A stretch of DNA of 64,000 nt from Kingdonia uniflora (taxonomy: Eukaryota > Streptophyta > Magnoliopsida > Ranunculales > Circaeasteraceae): contig JACGCM010002752.1 in the NCBI GenBank assembly GCA_014058105.1, positions 434,001 through 498,000 of the forward strand. The letters run 5' to 3'. The number at the start of each line of letters is the position of its first letter. Position 1 is the first letter of the stretch. The notes beneath the pieces are model-generated. The model had not been told where the DNA came from. It worked only from the letters and a program-made list of their open reading frames with translations, and made no database searches. The translations under genes were made by a program, and so were the position numbers. Shown piece by piece: positions 11,260 to 23,786 of this stretch.

Positions 11260-12500
11260 GTTCATACTTAGTTTAAAGTATTTGGTGGTAGATAACTAGG
11301 TCAATGATAACATAGGTGCGGTTAGTATTTGAAAAGGAAAAAATAAAACTTATGTTCGATATAAAAAATTCAAAAGGTCTCGAAGAAGAAATGATTTGGT
11401 CGAAGGTTTGTTAAAAGAGCTTGACATTGGGCCAAGGTCGAGGGTTAAAAAATGTTTGAGGATATGGGTTAGGTCGATCATAACAAGATGTTTGAGGATA
11501 TGGGTTAGGATATTAAAAAATTTATAAATGAATTGGCCGAGGCTTGTTGCACTTTGACCGTAAGGATCTGATAGCCGTATTTGCAGAGCTGTCAAATGGG
11601 ACACCGTGCATTGAGCAGTCTACTAGGCAGATAATAATCATGACATGTTGGTCATGGGGATGACGTATACTCCACGTGGATATTAGGTAAAGTCGATGTA
11701 GTAGGATATGATAGTATATCAAAGGTTTCTTGTCAAACGTTATGGGTATTCGATGGTATTTAGCAGAATATACACGTGAACGATTATGGTATTCAAAGGT
11801 AAATGAGGGTTCGAGGGGTAAATAGGAAATTCCACAACCGGTGAAGGGGTGGTGTTGACACGTGAGTATTTAGTAGGGCTAGTTATGTAAAAATGCATGG
11901 TTAACTTAATATATGGAGGGAAGTAAGAGAGGTAGTAGGGGGTTATGATTGTAGTTTGGGAAACTGAGGTGGTTAGTGGGTTGTATTTAAGAGAAGAAAG
12001 AGAGTGGCTGGAATCATTTTTAATCAAACAGATAAACGAAAAACAAACAAGAGCCCACTATTGTTGCTGAGGAGAGGAAGGAGGAGAACCCATTATTGCT
12101 GTGAAGGTTGGACGTCATTGCTGTTATGAAGGTTGGACGTCATTGTTACTGTAGTTCTTCGTTGGTGTAGGATTTCCACCGGATAGGTAGGTATTTTGGC
12201 CATTTGTCTAAAATTTATGTTTGGTCTTTTCTTTTTTAGGGTTGGTGTTGATAAGGTAGGCTTATTGTTGTGTCATTTATGGCGTAGCTGTGGTGGGATC
12301 TGGGAGATCAGACTGAAAGATCCCTCGAAGGTTAATTTTTGTGTGGTGGTAGGTGTGAGAGTAGAGTAGATGGTGGTCGAATAGTCAGCCTTCGGTATGT
12401 CCACTAATTGATACTGGGGTAGGTAATAGTATAATATAAAGTCGAAAGTTAATCCTTTAATATATCGAGCTAATTTCTTCCCTCTTCTTCTATAGGATAT
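11260..12500. other. Presumed 3' LTR and upstream region of the E2 antisense ORF
   Basis: The stretch has no convincing ORF. A TATA-like TGTATTTAAGAG lies near 11981, about 520 bp before the antisense ORF start at 12502. A repeat GAAGGTTGGACGTCATTG occurs twice near 12101-12142. By element order this should hold the 3' LTR of E2, but I could not fix its ends because the 5' LTR was not found. Confidence 0.35.
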
Positions 12501-12501
12501 A

Positions 12502-14640
12502 ATGCGTACCCGCGAAGCTTTGAGGATGAGGCTGATAGATGAGGATGATGAGGATATAAATAAACTGAGTACATTTGATCGAGGGGAGGGTAGTAGTGAC
12601 ATCGAGGAGTTGCAAATCACAACTGGCGTGCCTCTAGCGGTAGTTGAGCCTGATGTTTTTTCAGTGAGAAGGAGTCAACGTAGGGCTCCAATAGTTAGAG
12701 AGAGTGATAAAAAGGAAGAAGAAGAAGAAGAGGTTGAGGAGGTTAGGGTCGATCATTCTGGGAATGTGGGGGATAAAGGGGATAGGGAGAGGTTGGAAGA
12801 GAGTGGAGAAAATAGTGAAGAGACCGGGGACGAGGACACATATGTGAGGAAGGTCTCACCTCGGAAGTATGCTAGGCTGGATCGATTCATGTTTAAACAT
12901 GATCTATTGGGAAAATGGGTTATTCTGGTACCATTAAGGTTAGAGTATTTATTTATGGATGTACCCCATGAGGCAATAATGGCTTTCAGGGGTAAGATTC
13001 GACTGGGGATGCAGCTGCCCCTTCAAAGATTATGAAGAAGGTACTAACTTTTTAGAACGTGGCACTATGCCAGATGAATGGTAACTTCTACGAGATGATG
13101 AGGGTGATTGAAGGCATGAATTAAGTGTTGATACGCGAAAGGTGGCCTTTAATCGAGTGGTTCGACGTGGTGTCGTTCTACTCGAAGAAGGGGAATATGA
13201 AGGTCGGGATGTACCATATTCAATGTCACCCTGAGAAGCCATGGCTATTTAACCTCTATTCGACGGGGCATGGGTGGGATACAGACTTGGTAGTAGTGAA
13301 GAGTAATTATGATTATGCAGAGGGGAAGGTAGAGCTTGCCCTAACCAATAGGTTCTACAAACCAAGTAAGTGTATGTTCGAGTATCTTCTATTTGGTTAC
13401 TTCGGAGATGGACTGACTTTCAATTTACTTGTGTCAGAACCTGTTAGTAGAGGATGACAAAACCGTCTGAACTATATCGACAACCTGATCAACGAGAGTG
13501 AAGAACGAGTGAACAGAGTGTTTTGGAAGCTAAAGATTTTGAAAAAGAGGCAGAAGAAGACTGATACACTATTAAAAGAAGCTTCAAATGCAGTTGGGAC
13601 TTCAAAGACTAGAAAAAAGGTTGTCCTTCCCGAAGTAGTGAGCGAAATGGATTACAACAATTTGACAAGGAAGTCAAACTTTATGCCGAGGACTCTTCGA
13701 GGAGTGCCAGTATTATCAGTTGAGGTAAGGAGGCGATACTCGAGTGCCCAAGATACAGTTCTGCAGGCAGTGTAACAGACCCAAAAGAGCAAGGGAAAAG
13801 CTATAGTTGAAGGCTAGAATGTTCTGTTGATGAAGATGATGCCTTAAAAGAGAACGTATGATCAGATGGTCGAAGGAGTGAACTCGGTCGAGGCCCGGCA
13901 ACTTACGGCCGAACAAGGAGATGTGATTTGAGTGAGGGCAGATTCGATGATGCATTTGAGCGCCACTCACCCAGAGAAAGTAGGTCATTGGGCAGAGGTG
14001 ATATGGCACCAGGTATGTGTTATTGGGAAATAGGAAATGTTTGAATTTGATTTGGATTTTCACTGAATGGTTGATGTGTTCGTAATCTGTCTAGATACAT
14101 ACTTGCATGATCTCATTTACGAAGGCTTAAAAGGCGTCAAGTGAGAAGCTGAAAGAGTCAGTTGATGGAAAAAAGCTTGTGAAGGAAACAATTATATCGT
14201 TGAACACTCGAATTACTGAATTAGAGCGGGAAATATTGTAAGTTCGATCTGATGTGGTGAGGGAGAACCTGGCGATGGTCAAGCAGTATGATGTGAAGGT
14301 GGCAGTATTAGAGGTGGAGGTGGCAGGGATAGGGGTGCAGCTGTAAGATAATCATGCATGGTTTTAAGCAGACTTCGACAATGAGTGTGAGGTGACCTCG
14401 ACATTGAAGTAATTTATTGACGGACTGGGTTATGATCCTGAAACCTTCAAACTTTATCCCCCATAAGATGAGGATCCTGCCTACGATGGTATAGCAGATG
14501 TGGAGAAAGCGAAGTTGATTCTTATTGTTGAGGTGGCTGATGTAGAATACGCAAAAAACACACCTGAGGGGGAGACTCCTGGTACTAATAAAATTCTTTT
14601 GTCTATGGATAACCCAGGTAATCCTGTTTGATTTTGTTTT
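12502..14640 (+). pseudogene. E2 antisense ORF, putative gypsy-type transposon protein
   Basis: The first 177 codons (12502-13035) are open: an MRTREAL start, the block VEPDVFSVRRSQRRA, an acidic Glu/Asp-rich linker, then a basic DRFMFKHDLLGKW segment. The next part (12960-13450, with frameshifts and one stop) includes WFDVVSFYSKKGNMKVGMY and GHGWDTDLVVVKSNYDYAEG. This pattern recalls the family named putative gypsy-type transposon (Pfam Transposase_28). A coiled-coil-like stretch follows at about 14130-14230. The ORF lies opposite to pol. Its role is unknown; stops show this copy is dead. Confidence 0.55.
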
Positions 14641-14874
14641 CTGAGGGAAAAAACCTGTTTGATCTGCTTTATTGTGGATGTTATGTGTAAGAAACTTTAT
14701 ATTGGTTTGGTGATAGTTGTGTAAACAATGCTTGGCTATTTGATTTGAGCTTATTGATGTATGTTGGTATTTTGTCTGATTGAATGAGTTGACTGCTCGA
14801 ATTACCAAAGTTACCCTTGGAAGTGCTATTTATGGGGCTCGAGGGTTGCCTTAATCAAGGAGTAATTGAGCTTC

Positions 14875-15395
14875 GAGGTCACCCCTAAGTATCCGTCTGG
14901 TCGAAAGGTTGACTGGATACTTAGGTTGGACAAGATCAAGAAGTTCATTAAGCGTCGAGTTCGCCCCCAGGTATTTCTATCCGCGGGATTGATCCTGAAC
15001 GAAGCAAGACGTAGTCGGCCCCAATGTTACCCCCGAGTGTCCAGTCCTTCAACTATGCATGTCACTCGGGTTTGCCCGGATTAAAACTTTGAAAATTTTT
15101 AAGGTCACCCCCAAGTATCAGTCGAGTCGAAGGGTTGACTGGATACTTAGGTTTGCCCAAATCACAAAGTTAATTGAGCTTCGAGGTCACTCCAGGGTAT
15201 TTTTATCGTGGGCTTGATCCTGAACGAAGCAAGACGTGGTCGACCCCAATGAGCCCCCGAGTATCTAGTCTTTCGACTATTTATATCACCTGGGTTTGCT
15301 CGAATTAGAACTTTGAAAAACTTTAAGGTCGCCCCCAAGTATCAGTCAAGTTGAAGGGTTGACAGGATACTTAGATTTGCCAAAATTAAGTAGTT
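14875..15395 (+). repeat. Tandem repeat, about 225-bp unit, 2.3 copies
   Basis: Units begin near 14875, 15101 and 15325 with AGGTCACCCCCAAGTATCAG or close variants. Each unit holds smaller phrases (CCCCCAGGTATTT, CCCCCGAGTATC) about 75-80 bp apart, suggesting an older triplication. The array lies between the end of integrase and the antisense ORF, and a related array is in E1 at 4090-4395. Confidence 0.75.
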
Positions 15396-15499
15396 CATTG
15401 AGATATGAGATGATACACAAGGTGGAAAAAATGTGTTTATTGATTATACGGTAGTTACATCAGTGGTAAGAGATGGCGACCGTGGCCTGTTATTGGAGA

Positions 15500-16330
15500 C
15501 TAGCTGCATTGCGTTCTATGGGTTGGGTAAGTCATAAGGTAATACGATCCTTTGTCTATTTTTTTGTACACCACATATGGCCCTTTCCAAGATTTGGCTA
15601 GCTTGCCAACATTGCGAGGTTTCAAGGAGAGGGTAACTCGGTGAAGTATCAAATCGCCTATATCAAAACTTCGTGGTCGAACCCTCTTATTATATGATTT
15701 TTGGAGAGAGATCTGGTAACGGCCAAGGTTTTCTAAAGCTCGGCCTATGGTTTCATCGATCCATTGGATGTTGCATCCGAGTTCAAACTCATTATCTTCA
15801 TCTGGGAGATCAGGGTTACGTGTTGGACCTCGACTGGGTGGGTAAGACTGCTTCGGTGCCATAGGCCAAGAGGAAAGGAATAAAGCCCATTAATTTTTGT
15901 TGTGTGGTACAGTAAGGCCAGAGTACATGTTGTAACTCTTGAACCCAGTGTCCTTTCTTCTCGTCAACACGTTTCTTAAGACCATCGACTATAGTTTTGT
16001 TGATTGTTTCGTCCTAGCCATTCCCTTATGGGTAATATGGTGTGGATAGAGAGAGGATGATGTTATATTTTTTGAGAAATGTTCCAACTTTGTACCGTAC
16101 AAACTGTGGGCCATTGTCGTATCGAATCATATGTGGATAGAAGAAGCGTGTGATTATATTTTCTCAGAGGAATTTTGTTACTTCTTCTTCCCTGGCTCGA
16201 CATAATGCCACGGCTTTGACCCATTTAGTGAAATAATTTGTGGCGACTATGATATATTTTCTGCTTCCCGAGGTTTTAGGGAAATGGTCCACTAGGTCGA
16301 TGGCCTATCTTTTAAAGTGTCAAGTGACTT
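15500..16330 (-). pseudogene. E2 integrase
   Basis: The minus-strand reading includes VATNYFTKWVKAVAL (first catalytic Asp region just upstream), then IRYDNGPQFV with the second catalytic Asp. Next is a damaged GNG.DETINKTI stretch where the catalytic Glu region should lie, and the C-terminal RPRSFDIGDLILHRV to SWKGPYVVYKK. This is a typical gypsy integrase core followed by its C-terminal DNA-binding part. One or two stops interrupt it. It would insert the cDNA of the element into the genome; this copy is inactive. Confidence 0.7.
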
Positions 16331-16944
16331 GGCTGCAATGGAAGTCTTGTAAGGGGCTTTTGATATCATGAGCGTGACGTTGGCATTTGTTACAATGCTT
16401 TGCATATTCTTCAGCCTATTTCTTCATGTTCGGCTAGAACAATCCCTGTATTACTGCGCGGATAGCCATGGAATGACCGGCAGTGTAAGTTTCACAGTTC
16501 CCTTTGTGTACTCAGTAATGATAGTTGCCGCTCTTGGTGGGATATGTATTTGAGGTGGATGCCGTTTGGTGATTTGCGGTGTAAACTACCTTTGAGAATG
16601 GTGTACCTTTGGCAATTTTTAAAAAAGGACCGTTTTACTTTTGGGTCTGCGGGTAGGATGGTATGGTTGAAGTATGCAAGGAAAGGTGTACGCTAGTCTT
16701 TTGGATCGAGACTGTCGCCCCTAGTATTGATGGTATTGATTTCCATCTGGTCAATACTTGAGTGTTCGAGTACTTCGATACTGAGTTTTTGAGGTTTGGA
16801 CTAGCCTAGCATGGCTATAATATAGGCAAGGGTGTCAGTATGTCTGCTTTCGCCTCGAAGGTAATGAGTGATCGATGATTATTTAGGGAAACTATCCATG
16901 CACTGGCGGAGGAGTACTGCATACTCAGCCATACAACCGTTCGC

Positions 16945-17298
16945 CTAGTTTTTACCGGTATATTGCCGATAGATGAGCTGTGAGTCAGTGAACACGGCTA
17001 GTTTGGGGACTCCATGTTTGAGGGCTAAATCGATACCATGTATCAAGGCTTCGTATTTGTCCTCGTTATCGGTACATTCGAAGTTTAATTTGATAGCCTT
17101 TTCGATTCGGCCGTTTGAGGGTGTGACCAAAACGATGCCCATCCTGAAACCGTTTGGTCCTACAGACCCATCGATAAAGAGATGCCAACCTGTATTAGGG
17201 TTCCAGGGGTCGTTTTTCTCTGGTTGACAATTGTTGGACCCGTCGGGATTTGTCTTTCTTGGCGAGAATTTCTCGAAGGGGGTAGCTGGTGATGGCAC
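16945..17298 (-). pseudogene. E2 RNase H
   Basis: The ORF includes WHLFIDGSVGPNGFRMGIVL, with the first RNase H Asp in the DGS motif. It continues with NEDKYEALIHGIDLAL (catalytic Glu) and LAVFTDSQLIYRQYTG (catalytic Asp). Tat-lineage elements carry such an extra RNase H domain after the reverse transcriptase. The domain degrades the RNA strand of the RNA-DNA hybrid. It is open over about 117 codons, but the flanks are interrupted. Confidence 0.75.
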
Positions 17299-17790
17299 GT
17301 ATATGGTGTGTTTGGAAGTAGGGTTTGGGCTTGCAAGAAGTATGGACGAGAGTAAGGAGAAGTCATTTGAGTTTATTATATCGTGCTTCAGCTGGTGTAA
17401 GAGTTTTGTTGATGAAGTAGACAGGTTTTTCGATGCCCGCTTCTATTTAAATAAGGGCCAAGCTGATAGATTCGTCGGTGACTGCTAGATACAGGGAAAA
17501 TATTTTGCCTTCGACCGGGGTACTCATGAGATGAGGTTGACCAAGTTAAGTTTTAAGTTTGAGAAAAGCTTGTTCGTATTTGGGTGTCCAATTAACTTCA
17601 GGGTTTTTCTTTTTGGCCTTATGAACACCTTGCTCACATAAGAGTGTGAATAACCAGGTGCATCAGTCAGAGGATTTTGAAATAAAGTGGTTAAGGGCTG
17701 TTATTTTGCCTGTAACCTTCTGAACATCTTTATTAGTTTGAGGAAAAGGCATATCAATGAGGGCTTGAATTTGGGTAGGATCTCGATGCC

Positions 17791-18370
17791 TCATTTGCTA
17801 ATGAGGTAACCCAGGATTTCTTTGGAGGAGACACCGAATTGACATTTTTCTGGGTTTAATTTTATTTTGTATGATCGAAGGATTGATAAGACTTTGGTCA
17901 AGTCTTGTATATAGGTATGTTTGTGGAGGCTTTTGTAGAGCATGTCATCGATGTAGACTTGGATTGAGTTGCCAAGCAAGGGCTTGAACATGGTAGTAAC
18001 GAGGCACTGGTAAGTGGAACCCGCATTTTTTATCCCGAAGGGAATCACATTGAAACAGTAAATCCCTTGTTCGGTGATAAAAGATGTTTTAAGCTGATTG
18101 TCAAGGAGAAGTGTTACCTGATTATAACCTGAAGCCGCGTCCATCGTGGATAGCTGTTCATGACCAACTATGGCATCGAAAAGAACTGAAATGATCAAGA
18201 GAGGGAAGTTATTTTTTGGTGTGTACTTGTTGAGATCAGTGAAGTTGGCGCAGATCCAGATCTAGCCATTCCTTTTGGGGATAGCGCCGATGTTCAAGAT
18301 CCAATCGGCGTACTTGACCTCATGTATAAATCCAACGGCTAAGAGCTTGTCGACCTCGAAGTTCACTTCG
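17791..18370 (-). pseudogene. E2 reverse transcriptase
   Basis: The reading runs ANFTDLNKYTPKNNFPL, STMDAASGYNQV, FNVIPFGIKNAGSTYQ and the catalytic VYIDDMLYKS, ending KLNPEKCQFGVSSKEILGYL. These are the fingers-palm motifs of gypsy reverse transcriptase; YIDD is the active-site box. The open stretch is 135 codons and the upstream part has stops. It copies element RNA into cDNA in intact relatives. Confidence 0.8.
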
Positions 18371-18726
18371 TCTCGAATCCCCAGAGTCAGCTAGCGTGCG
18401 TTTCTTTTGTTTGACAGCCGTTAATATCGGGATGAGGTCAAGTCGAAGGCATGCCAGGGTAGGGTCAACCCCGGGCATTTCATAGAATATCCAGGCGAAG
18501 GCGTCTTTGTTGGATTGAAGAAAGTAGAAAGTTTGAATTTTTTGTCTGGAGCTAAGAAACTGCCAATAAATGTGCCTCGACCAGGGTTGTCGAGTTTGAT
18601 ATATATTGTGCGTTCAATGGTTGCAGTGTCGGTGGATGAGGTCAATGGGTTGGGGAGGGAGAGGTTCAGTGATTGATATGGCTTCAACAGTTTTTGGGTA
18701 AGGTCGATTTTGGGATGCTCGCAGGA

Positions 18727-19076
18727 TCAAGTTAATCTTTGTAAGACTTTCATGTCCCACGTACCGCATGGGGGAGTAAAACGCAATGTTTGATGGCAAG
18801 TCGAAGGTATGGCCTTCATAACATGAAGCCAATCGCGACCCAGGATGCCGGGGTATTCGTACTTCTTGTCAATGATATGGAAACTGGTTTGAAGGGTGAT
18901 AGAGCTAGTGGTGACTGGGAGGCTGAGTCGGCCGATGGCAACCACTGTGTAGCCATTAAAACCTTTCTGAAGTATCATATTTCCTAGATTCGATAAGGAG
19001 AAGTTAACAGAAATTAGTCAAAGATATTCCATCATTCGAGAAGATGTCACATATGCGACTACAGAGCTCGAACCAC
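18727..19076 (-). pseudogene. E2 protease
   Basis: The minus-strand reading near 19070 gives SGSSSVV, a decayed form of the aspartic protease D(T/S)GSS box. It continues through GFNGYTVVAIGRLSLPVT to YPGILGRDWLHVMKAIPS, the conserved end of Tat proteases. The N-terminal joint to gag has been broken by element E3, which inserted just at the active-site codons. Upstream Asp is lost or lies across the insertion. Confidence 0.65.
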
Positions 19077-19441
19077 TGATGTAGCCGTTATGCTTGGTTA
19101 AATTGAGCCGTTGCAAGAAGATCCGCGAAGTTTGCCCACTACCCGCCAAAATAAGAAACTGCTTTATTTTTGTAACTGCCTGTATCTACTATAAATATAG
19201 GAAGGGAATAGATTAATCAGATCCGTAACTCTACTATTCATATATTATCACATCCTTACCAAACAGTAATTGTAATAACTAGCAAATTATTGGATTTTGC
19301 ACCAAAACCGTCCTCGAGGTTGTGATTTTTCTCAGACTTTACTGAGTTTTCACGTAAAACTTTGTGTGCTTAAGGCTATAATTGCATAATCTTAACTAAA
19401 GTATTGGCGAAGATTATCCACCCAAAAAACATGCCATTGCA
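19077..19441 (+). repeat. 5' LTR of E3
   Basis: The LTR starts TGATGTAGCCGTTATG and ends CATGCCATTGCA directly before the primer site. A TATA box (CTATAAATATAGG) lies near 19190-19202, and GTTTTCACGTAAAACTTTG lies near 19347-19365. It is 365 bp long, short for a Tat element. No matching 3' LTR was recognised. Confidence 0.6.
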
Positions 19442-19442
19442 A

Positions 19443-19460
19443 TTGGCGTTGTCTGTGGGA
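19443..19460 (+). promoter_or_regulatory. Primer-binding site of E3
   Basis: TTGGCGTTGTCTGTGGGA differs by one transition from TTGGCGCCGTCTGTGGGA, a primer site common in plant Tat-type elements. It lies one base after the LTR end, which fixes the element's plus orientation. Confidence 0.75.
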
Positions 19461-19977
19461 ATACCACACTTTTTCTTTACCACATGTAATCCAAGATAAT
19501 CCGATGACAAACATAAATCTCTGAAATGCCTCCAGTATATAGAGGAACCACGATATCAACCCCATACCTGAAATAGTCAATCTACACAATGTCGTGATTA
19601 AACTTCAAACGCAAATAGAGTCTGACCGAGTTCAGAGGCCTAAAGATCAGTGAATTCACGCCCAAGCTCTTTAAGTCGAAAGAGACGATAGGAGAAAAGC
19701 CTTGGATTAACATAGTAGGACGCATCAAAAAGAAATAAAGAATTTACGAAGACATCAAGATCGGCTAACTGACCGTCAAACGTCGCCTCCCCAAGCCTGG
19801 AGTGATCATCGCTCTAGGGTAACCCAAAGAGAGAACCTACCAAAAGAAGAACGAGTTTGAACTTCTCGATCCAGATCAAGGAATCCAAACAGAACTTCTC
19901 GATATTTTAGACTCATATCCTCAGTATCGACAACTCAAGGGAGTCGACGCACACACCACCAAACTCCCCCACTACTG

Positions 19978-21150
19978 GTGAGACGACCAGTAAGAGATAG
20001 GTTAGGACCAAAAGGGCAGGGCGACTTTGATCCTCAAGTTGTAGCCACATCAAATACTCTACAGCAAATTATTACCATGGATGATCTGAACAATAGGATC
20101 CAAGCCATACATTCTAACAATCCGTGCCGAAGATTTGTTCCCGATAGGATTGAGAGAAACCATATTTCTTTCCATCTTGAAGTCATGCCCATCCCAGAGA
20201 ATTTCCACATTCCAAAGTTCACCAATATGCTGGCCTTGCTGACCCTCTCACCCATATCCGACACTTCAAAGCAGCAGCTAGATTATACTTTAAACTTGAT
20301 CACATGCTTTGCCGATTATTTAACATGAGCCTTAAGGAAGAATCTCTTAGATGGTTTCATATTATTTCCGAAGGTTCCATCACTACATTCAGCCAGCTAT
20401 AGCGCCTCTTTGAGTTAAACTATGCTCATGCTAAGGAACGAGAAATAACAGTGGATTATTTATTCTTTTTCGAGCAAGGTACGAAATAGACCTTGGTGAG
20501 TTTTTACAAACATTTTTTGCAGGAAACAAAGATAATTGGGAATTCATATCCTAAAATTATCGCTCCAGCATTCACCTCCGCACTCCACATCAACTCCAAA
20601 GTTTGAGAAGAGCTTACCTTGCACAAGCTCAAGACAGTGACAGAAATGATCGATGTTGTTAATAACTACATCGAATTGGAACAGTCTAAAAATGATAAGA
20701 TGAAAAACTCCACAGTCATTCACTCCAACCAAGCATTTTCATCGCCACCTCCGAAGTCAGCAAGTAATGGAACTCCCAAACAGTACAGGAGGAACACCAA
20801 AAATGTCTAGAAGAGTGATGGAAAACCACATAGACCTGTCCCAGTCTTGCCTCCTATGATAACCACACTTTTCGCTATCTTACCAACGATTAAAGGGGAT
20901 AATTTTTTTTGAGAAGCACAGGCAATTCCTGATGTACCCAACAAACCCTTGTGTCAGTATCACAATGTGCATAGCCATGAGACTGACAATTGTTACTCTC
21001 CTATATGGATCTTTTATCACATTCTACTCACATGACGACTACACGAGTATGTCGTCCACGTCTAAAGATTCCTCGAAGAAAAGACCAAAAGAAAGGAGGT
21101 TAAACAAGAGCAAAGACAAGGCCAAGCTCGCCATCTTTACATGATCGAAA
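19978..21150 (+). pseudogene. E3 gag
   Basis: The reading includes NHISFHLEVMPIPENFHIP (about 20155-20215), the usual Tat gag opening of the capsid region. It continues with SLKEESLRWFHIISEGSITTF (20328-20390), TEMIDVVNNYIELEQ (20640-20685) and the zinc-binding-like CQYHNVHSHETDNCY (20955-21000). Frameshifts and stops occur between the pieces. Gag forms the virus-like particle in intact relatives; this copy is dead. Confidence 0.65.
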
Positions 21151-21339
21151 TTAATAAGGGAAAAAAAGGAAAGAAAGAAGATAGAATTACATCTTGCTGC
21201 AAGATGACATCATTGAACAAATCAGCAAAACTTCTTCCTAACTTTAGCAAGGCTAAGCGTCCATATCATATTTCTTTCAAAGACTGCAACACTAGACATG
21301 TCAAGTACCCTCATAATGACCTACTAGTCATAATGCTCT

Positions 21340-21758
21340 AACTAGGTCAGGACTACCTGCACATACTTCTTGTGGATACAGGAAGCACAATAGACATTTT
21401 ATTCAAGAGAGCTATTGATGTTCTAGGCCTTAAGGATTCAATTAAAGCTTTGACAATGAACATCATAGGGTTTAACAGTTCCAAAGAATCTACCACGGGA
21501 GAAAATGTACCACCAGTTCAAGCAGGACCGAAAACCACATTTGTCAAATTCATTGTCATTGATGTTGAATCAAAGTATTTGGAAATCTTAGGTCAAAGTT
21601 GGCTTTATTCTATTAAGGTAGTACCATCGATATATTATCTAGCCTTGCGATTTCCAACAGATCACAGAATCTATAAAATTAAAAGGAGTCAAGTTGTAGT
21701 ACGTATGTACGAAAATATCACCACCAGCTCTTACATAGCAAAACTTTTAAAAGCATAG
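21340..21758 (+). pseudogene. E3 protease
   Basis: The segment opens LLVDTGSTIDILF with an intact D-T-G active site (near 21375). It continues to LEILGQSWLYSIKVVPSIYY, the same end motif as in E2. The stretch from 21372 is open over 128 codons. It would cleave the Gag-Pol polyprotein. Gag upstream and reverse transcriptase downstream are in other frames or interrupted. Confidence 0.75.
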
Positions 21759-21959
21759 CAATTACAGCAAGAGATACCTCTAATATTCAAGCAACATGCA
21801 ACTGAGGTATGGAATCAGTTGAACTTGATACACATGGAAGAAATACCTTTATTGGCTCAAAACTGTCTTCTGACAAAAAAGAAACCTCTGTACAACATTT
21901 AAAGAAAAATGTCGATATATTTGCCTGGTTATTTCAAGAAATGCCCGACATCGATCCCT

Positions 21960-22760
21960 CAATAGCATGCCACAAGCTCAACCCCATTCTAGACAGTAAA
22001 GTAGTTGTGCAGAAATGTCACAATTTAGACCCCAGCCTTCACGAAGCCGTGAATAAAGAAATAGATAAGCTCATTCGTGTATGATTCATTCGAGAAGCCA
22101 AATATCCCAAATGGGTTTCAAATATCATGGCAGTTCTAAAGAAAAATAGGAAAATCAGGCTCTGTGTCGACTTTACATAGCCAAACTAGTTCACACCAAA
22201 GGATAATTGTCCTTTCCCTCTAATCCCTCAACTCCTCAACTCTGTAACAAGACACGAACTTTTCTCAATGATGGACACAACATCTAGTTACAATCAAGTT
22301 CTTCCTGCCGAAAAAGACCAAGAAAAGACAATATTTGTTACGAAAATAGGTATCTACTATTACACAATAATGCCTTTTGGATTTAAGAATGCATAAGCCA
22401 CTTATCAACGACTTGTCACTAAAATGTTAAAAGATCATTTAGGCAAAATCATGGAAGTATACATCGACGATATGATCTGTAAAAGCTTAAAATGAGAAGA
22501 TCATTGCAACAACCTACTTACCATCTTCGACATCCTCCGTACTTACCAAATAAAACTCAACCCATAAAAATGCCAATTTAATGTCGTATTGGGGAAGTTC
22601 CTGAGACATCTGGTCAGTAAGAAGGGAATAGAAATCGATTCAGCATAAATTAAAGCACTTATGGCGATGCCATCTCCTCGAGCCAAAAATGATATTCAAA
22701 AGCTTGCTCACAAGATTACAACTCTTCACAGGCTCATCTTCAAGTCTTCTACTCGATGAA
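21960..22760 (+). pseudogene. E3 reverse transcriptase, decayed
   Basis: Motifs in order: LCVDFT and TPKDNCPFPL, FSMMDTTSSYNQV, YTIMPFGFKNA, VYIDDMICKSL (active site near 22457-22490), and YQIKLNP. Several in-frame stops break the reading, for example after CVDFT and KNA. Past 22760 no RNase H or integrase could be found, so the pol gene is cut short. Confidence 0.75.
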
Positions 22761-23786
22761 AACTTCTTTACCTCCTTCTTCATCGGAATCCAGCTCTGAT
22801 GTCCAAAAAATAGCCCAAAAAAATTATTTGGACCCCTGACTGTAAATTAGGTTTCCAAGATCTCAAAAATTCTTTTATTTACCTTTTGTGCACAAATTGT
22901 GATTTTATTTATGTAGATAGGAAAAAAACATGAGGGAGGCTTAAAGCCTGACCTCCGAACAGTACATTTGCATCAATGTCTAATAGCAGCAACCCTTATT
23001 TTTTGAGAAAATATGAGGCTCTTATATGTTTAGGTAGCGTAGCAGCCGACCAGAAGAGGAGGTTATGTTGTGTACTTCTCAATTTTATATGTTTAGGTAG
23101 CATATCGGTACATACTTGTCAAGTATGTACCTCAACTAACTTTCATCTCTTCGACAAACATCTATCCAATTACAGGATAACTTTGTTTGCAATTCCTTAC
23201 TTATCGAACAAAACATGTCATGTTTTGTCCTTTTTCTAAACCCAGATATCCCATAGAGGAACAACATCTGGTCATCATTCTTCATTCGTAGAGTCATTAC
23301 ATGGCCCTCTTTACATCAACTCAACTTCTTGCACAAAGCAATATTGTGCATATCATCTACATTAGTATATAATGCTATCCATTTCGTCGAATCAAAACAC
23401 TTAGTATATTATTTTTTGCAAATAAATCTATGCATATTGATTAATTACCTCAAACACATCATTCGACAACAACTATATCATAACTTAAGCATTCAAAATG
23501 TAAAGCAAGAAATTGTTCCGGTCCCATCGACCACTTGTACATCAATCATTAACACAAAAACTTTTCAAACAACTTTCAATTCTACATGAAGAGAGATCAG
23601 GGTATCAACCTTTACTGGGAGACCAGAAGTCAGATCATCCAATACTTATCAGGAACAGTACCTTCGGGAAGAGCAGCAGCAGGTGCCTCAAGAGCTTCAT
23701 CCTCCATATCAGAATCCAGAAAAAAATTGATTACTAGCAACAACTAACCCCTTATAAAAATATTTTCTCTCTTCCATAACATTAAA
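22761..23786. other. E3 spacer where RNase H and integrase are missing
   Basis: No element domain is readable here. A short direct repeat, TATGTTTAGGTAGC, occurs at 23026 and 23088. The stretch probably spans the deletion that removed the end of pol. Confidence 0.4.

Noticed and set aside
12273..12620. Minus-strand ORF of 115 codons
   Set aside because: It overlaps the start of the E2 antisense ORF on the other strand, has Ser-rich shadow composition and no homologous counterpart in E1.
14308..14808. Minus-strand ORF of 166 codons
   Set aside because: No domain; it lies opposite the decayed C-terminal part of the antisense ORF, whose plus-strand reading has coherent coiled-coil pattern.
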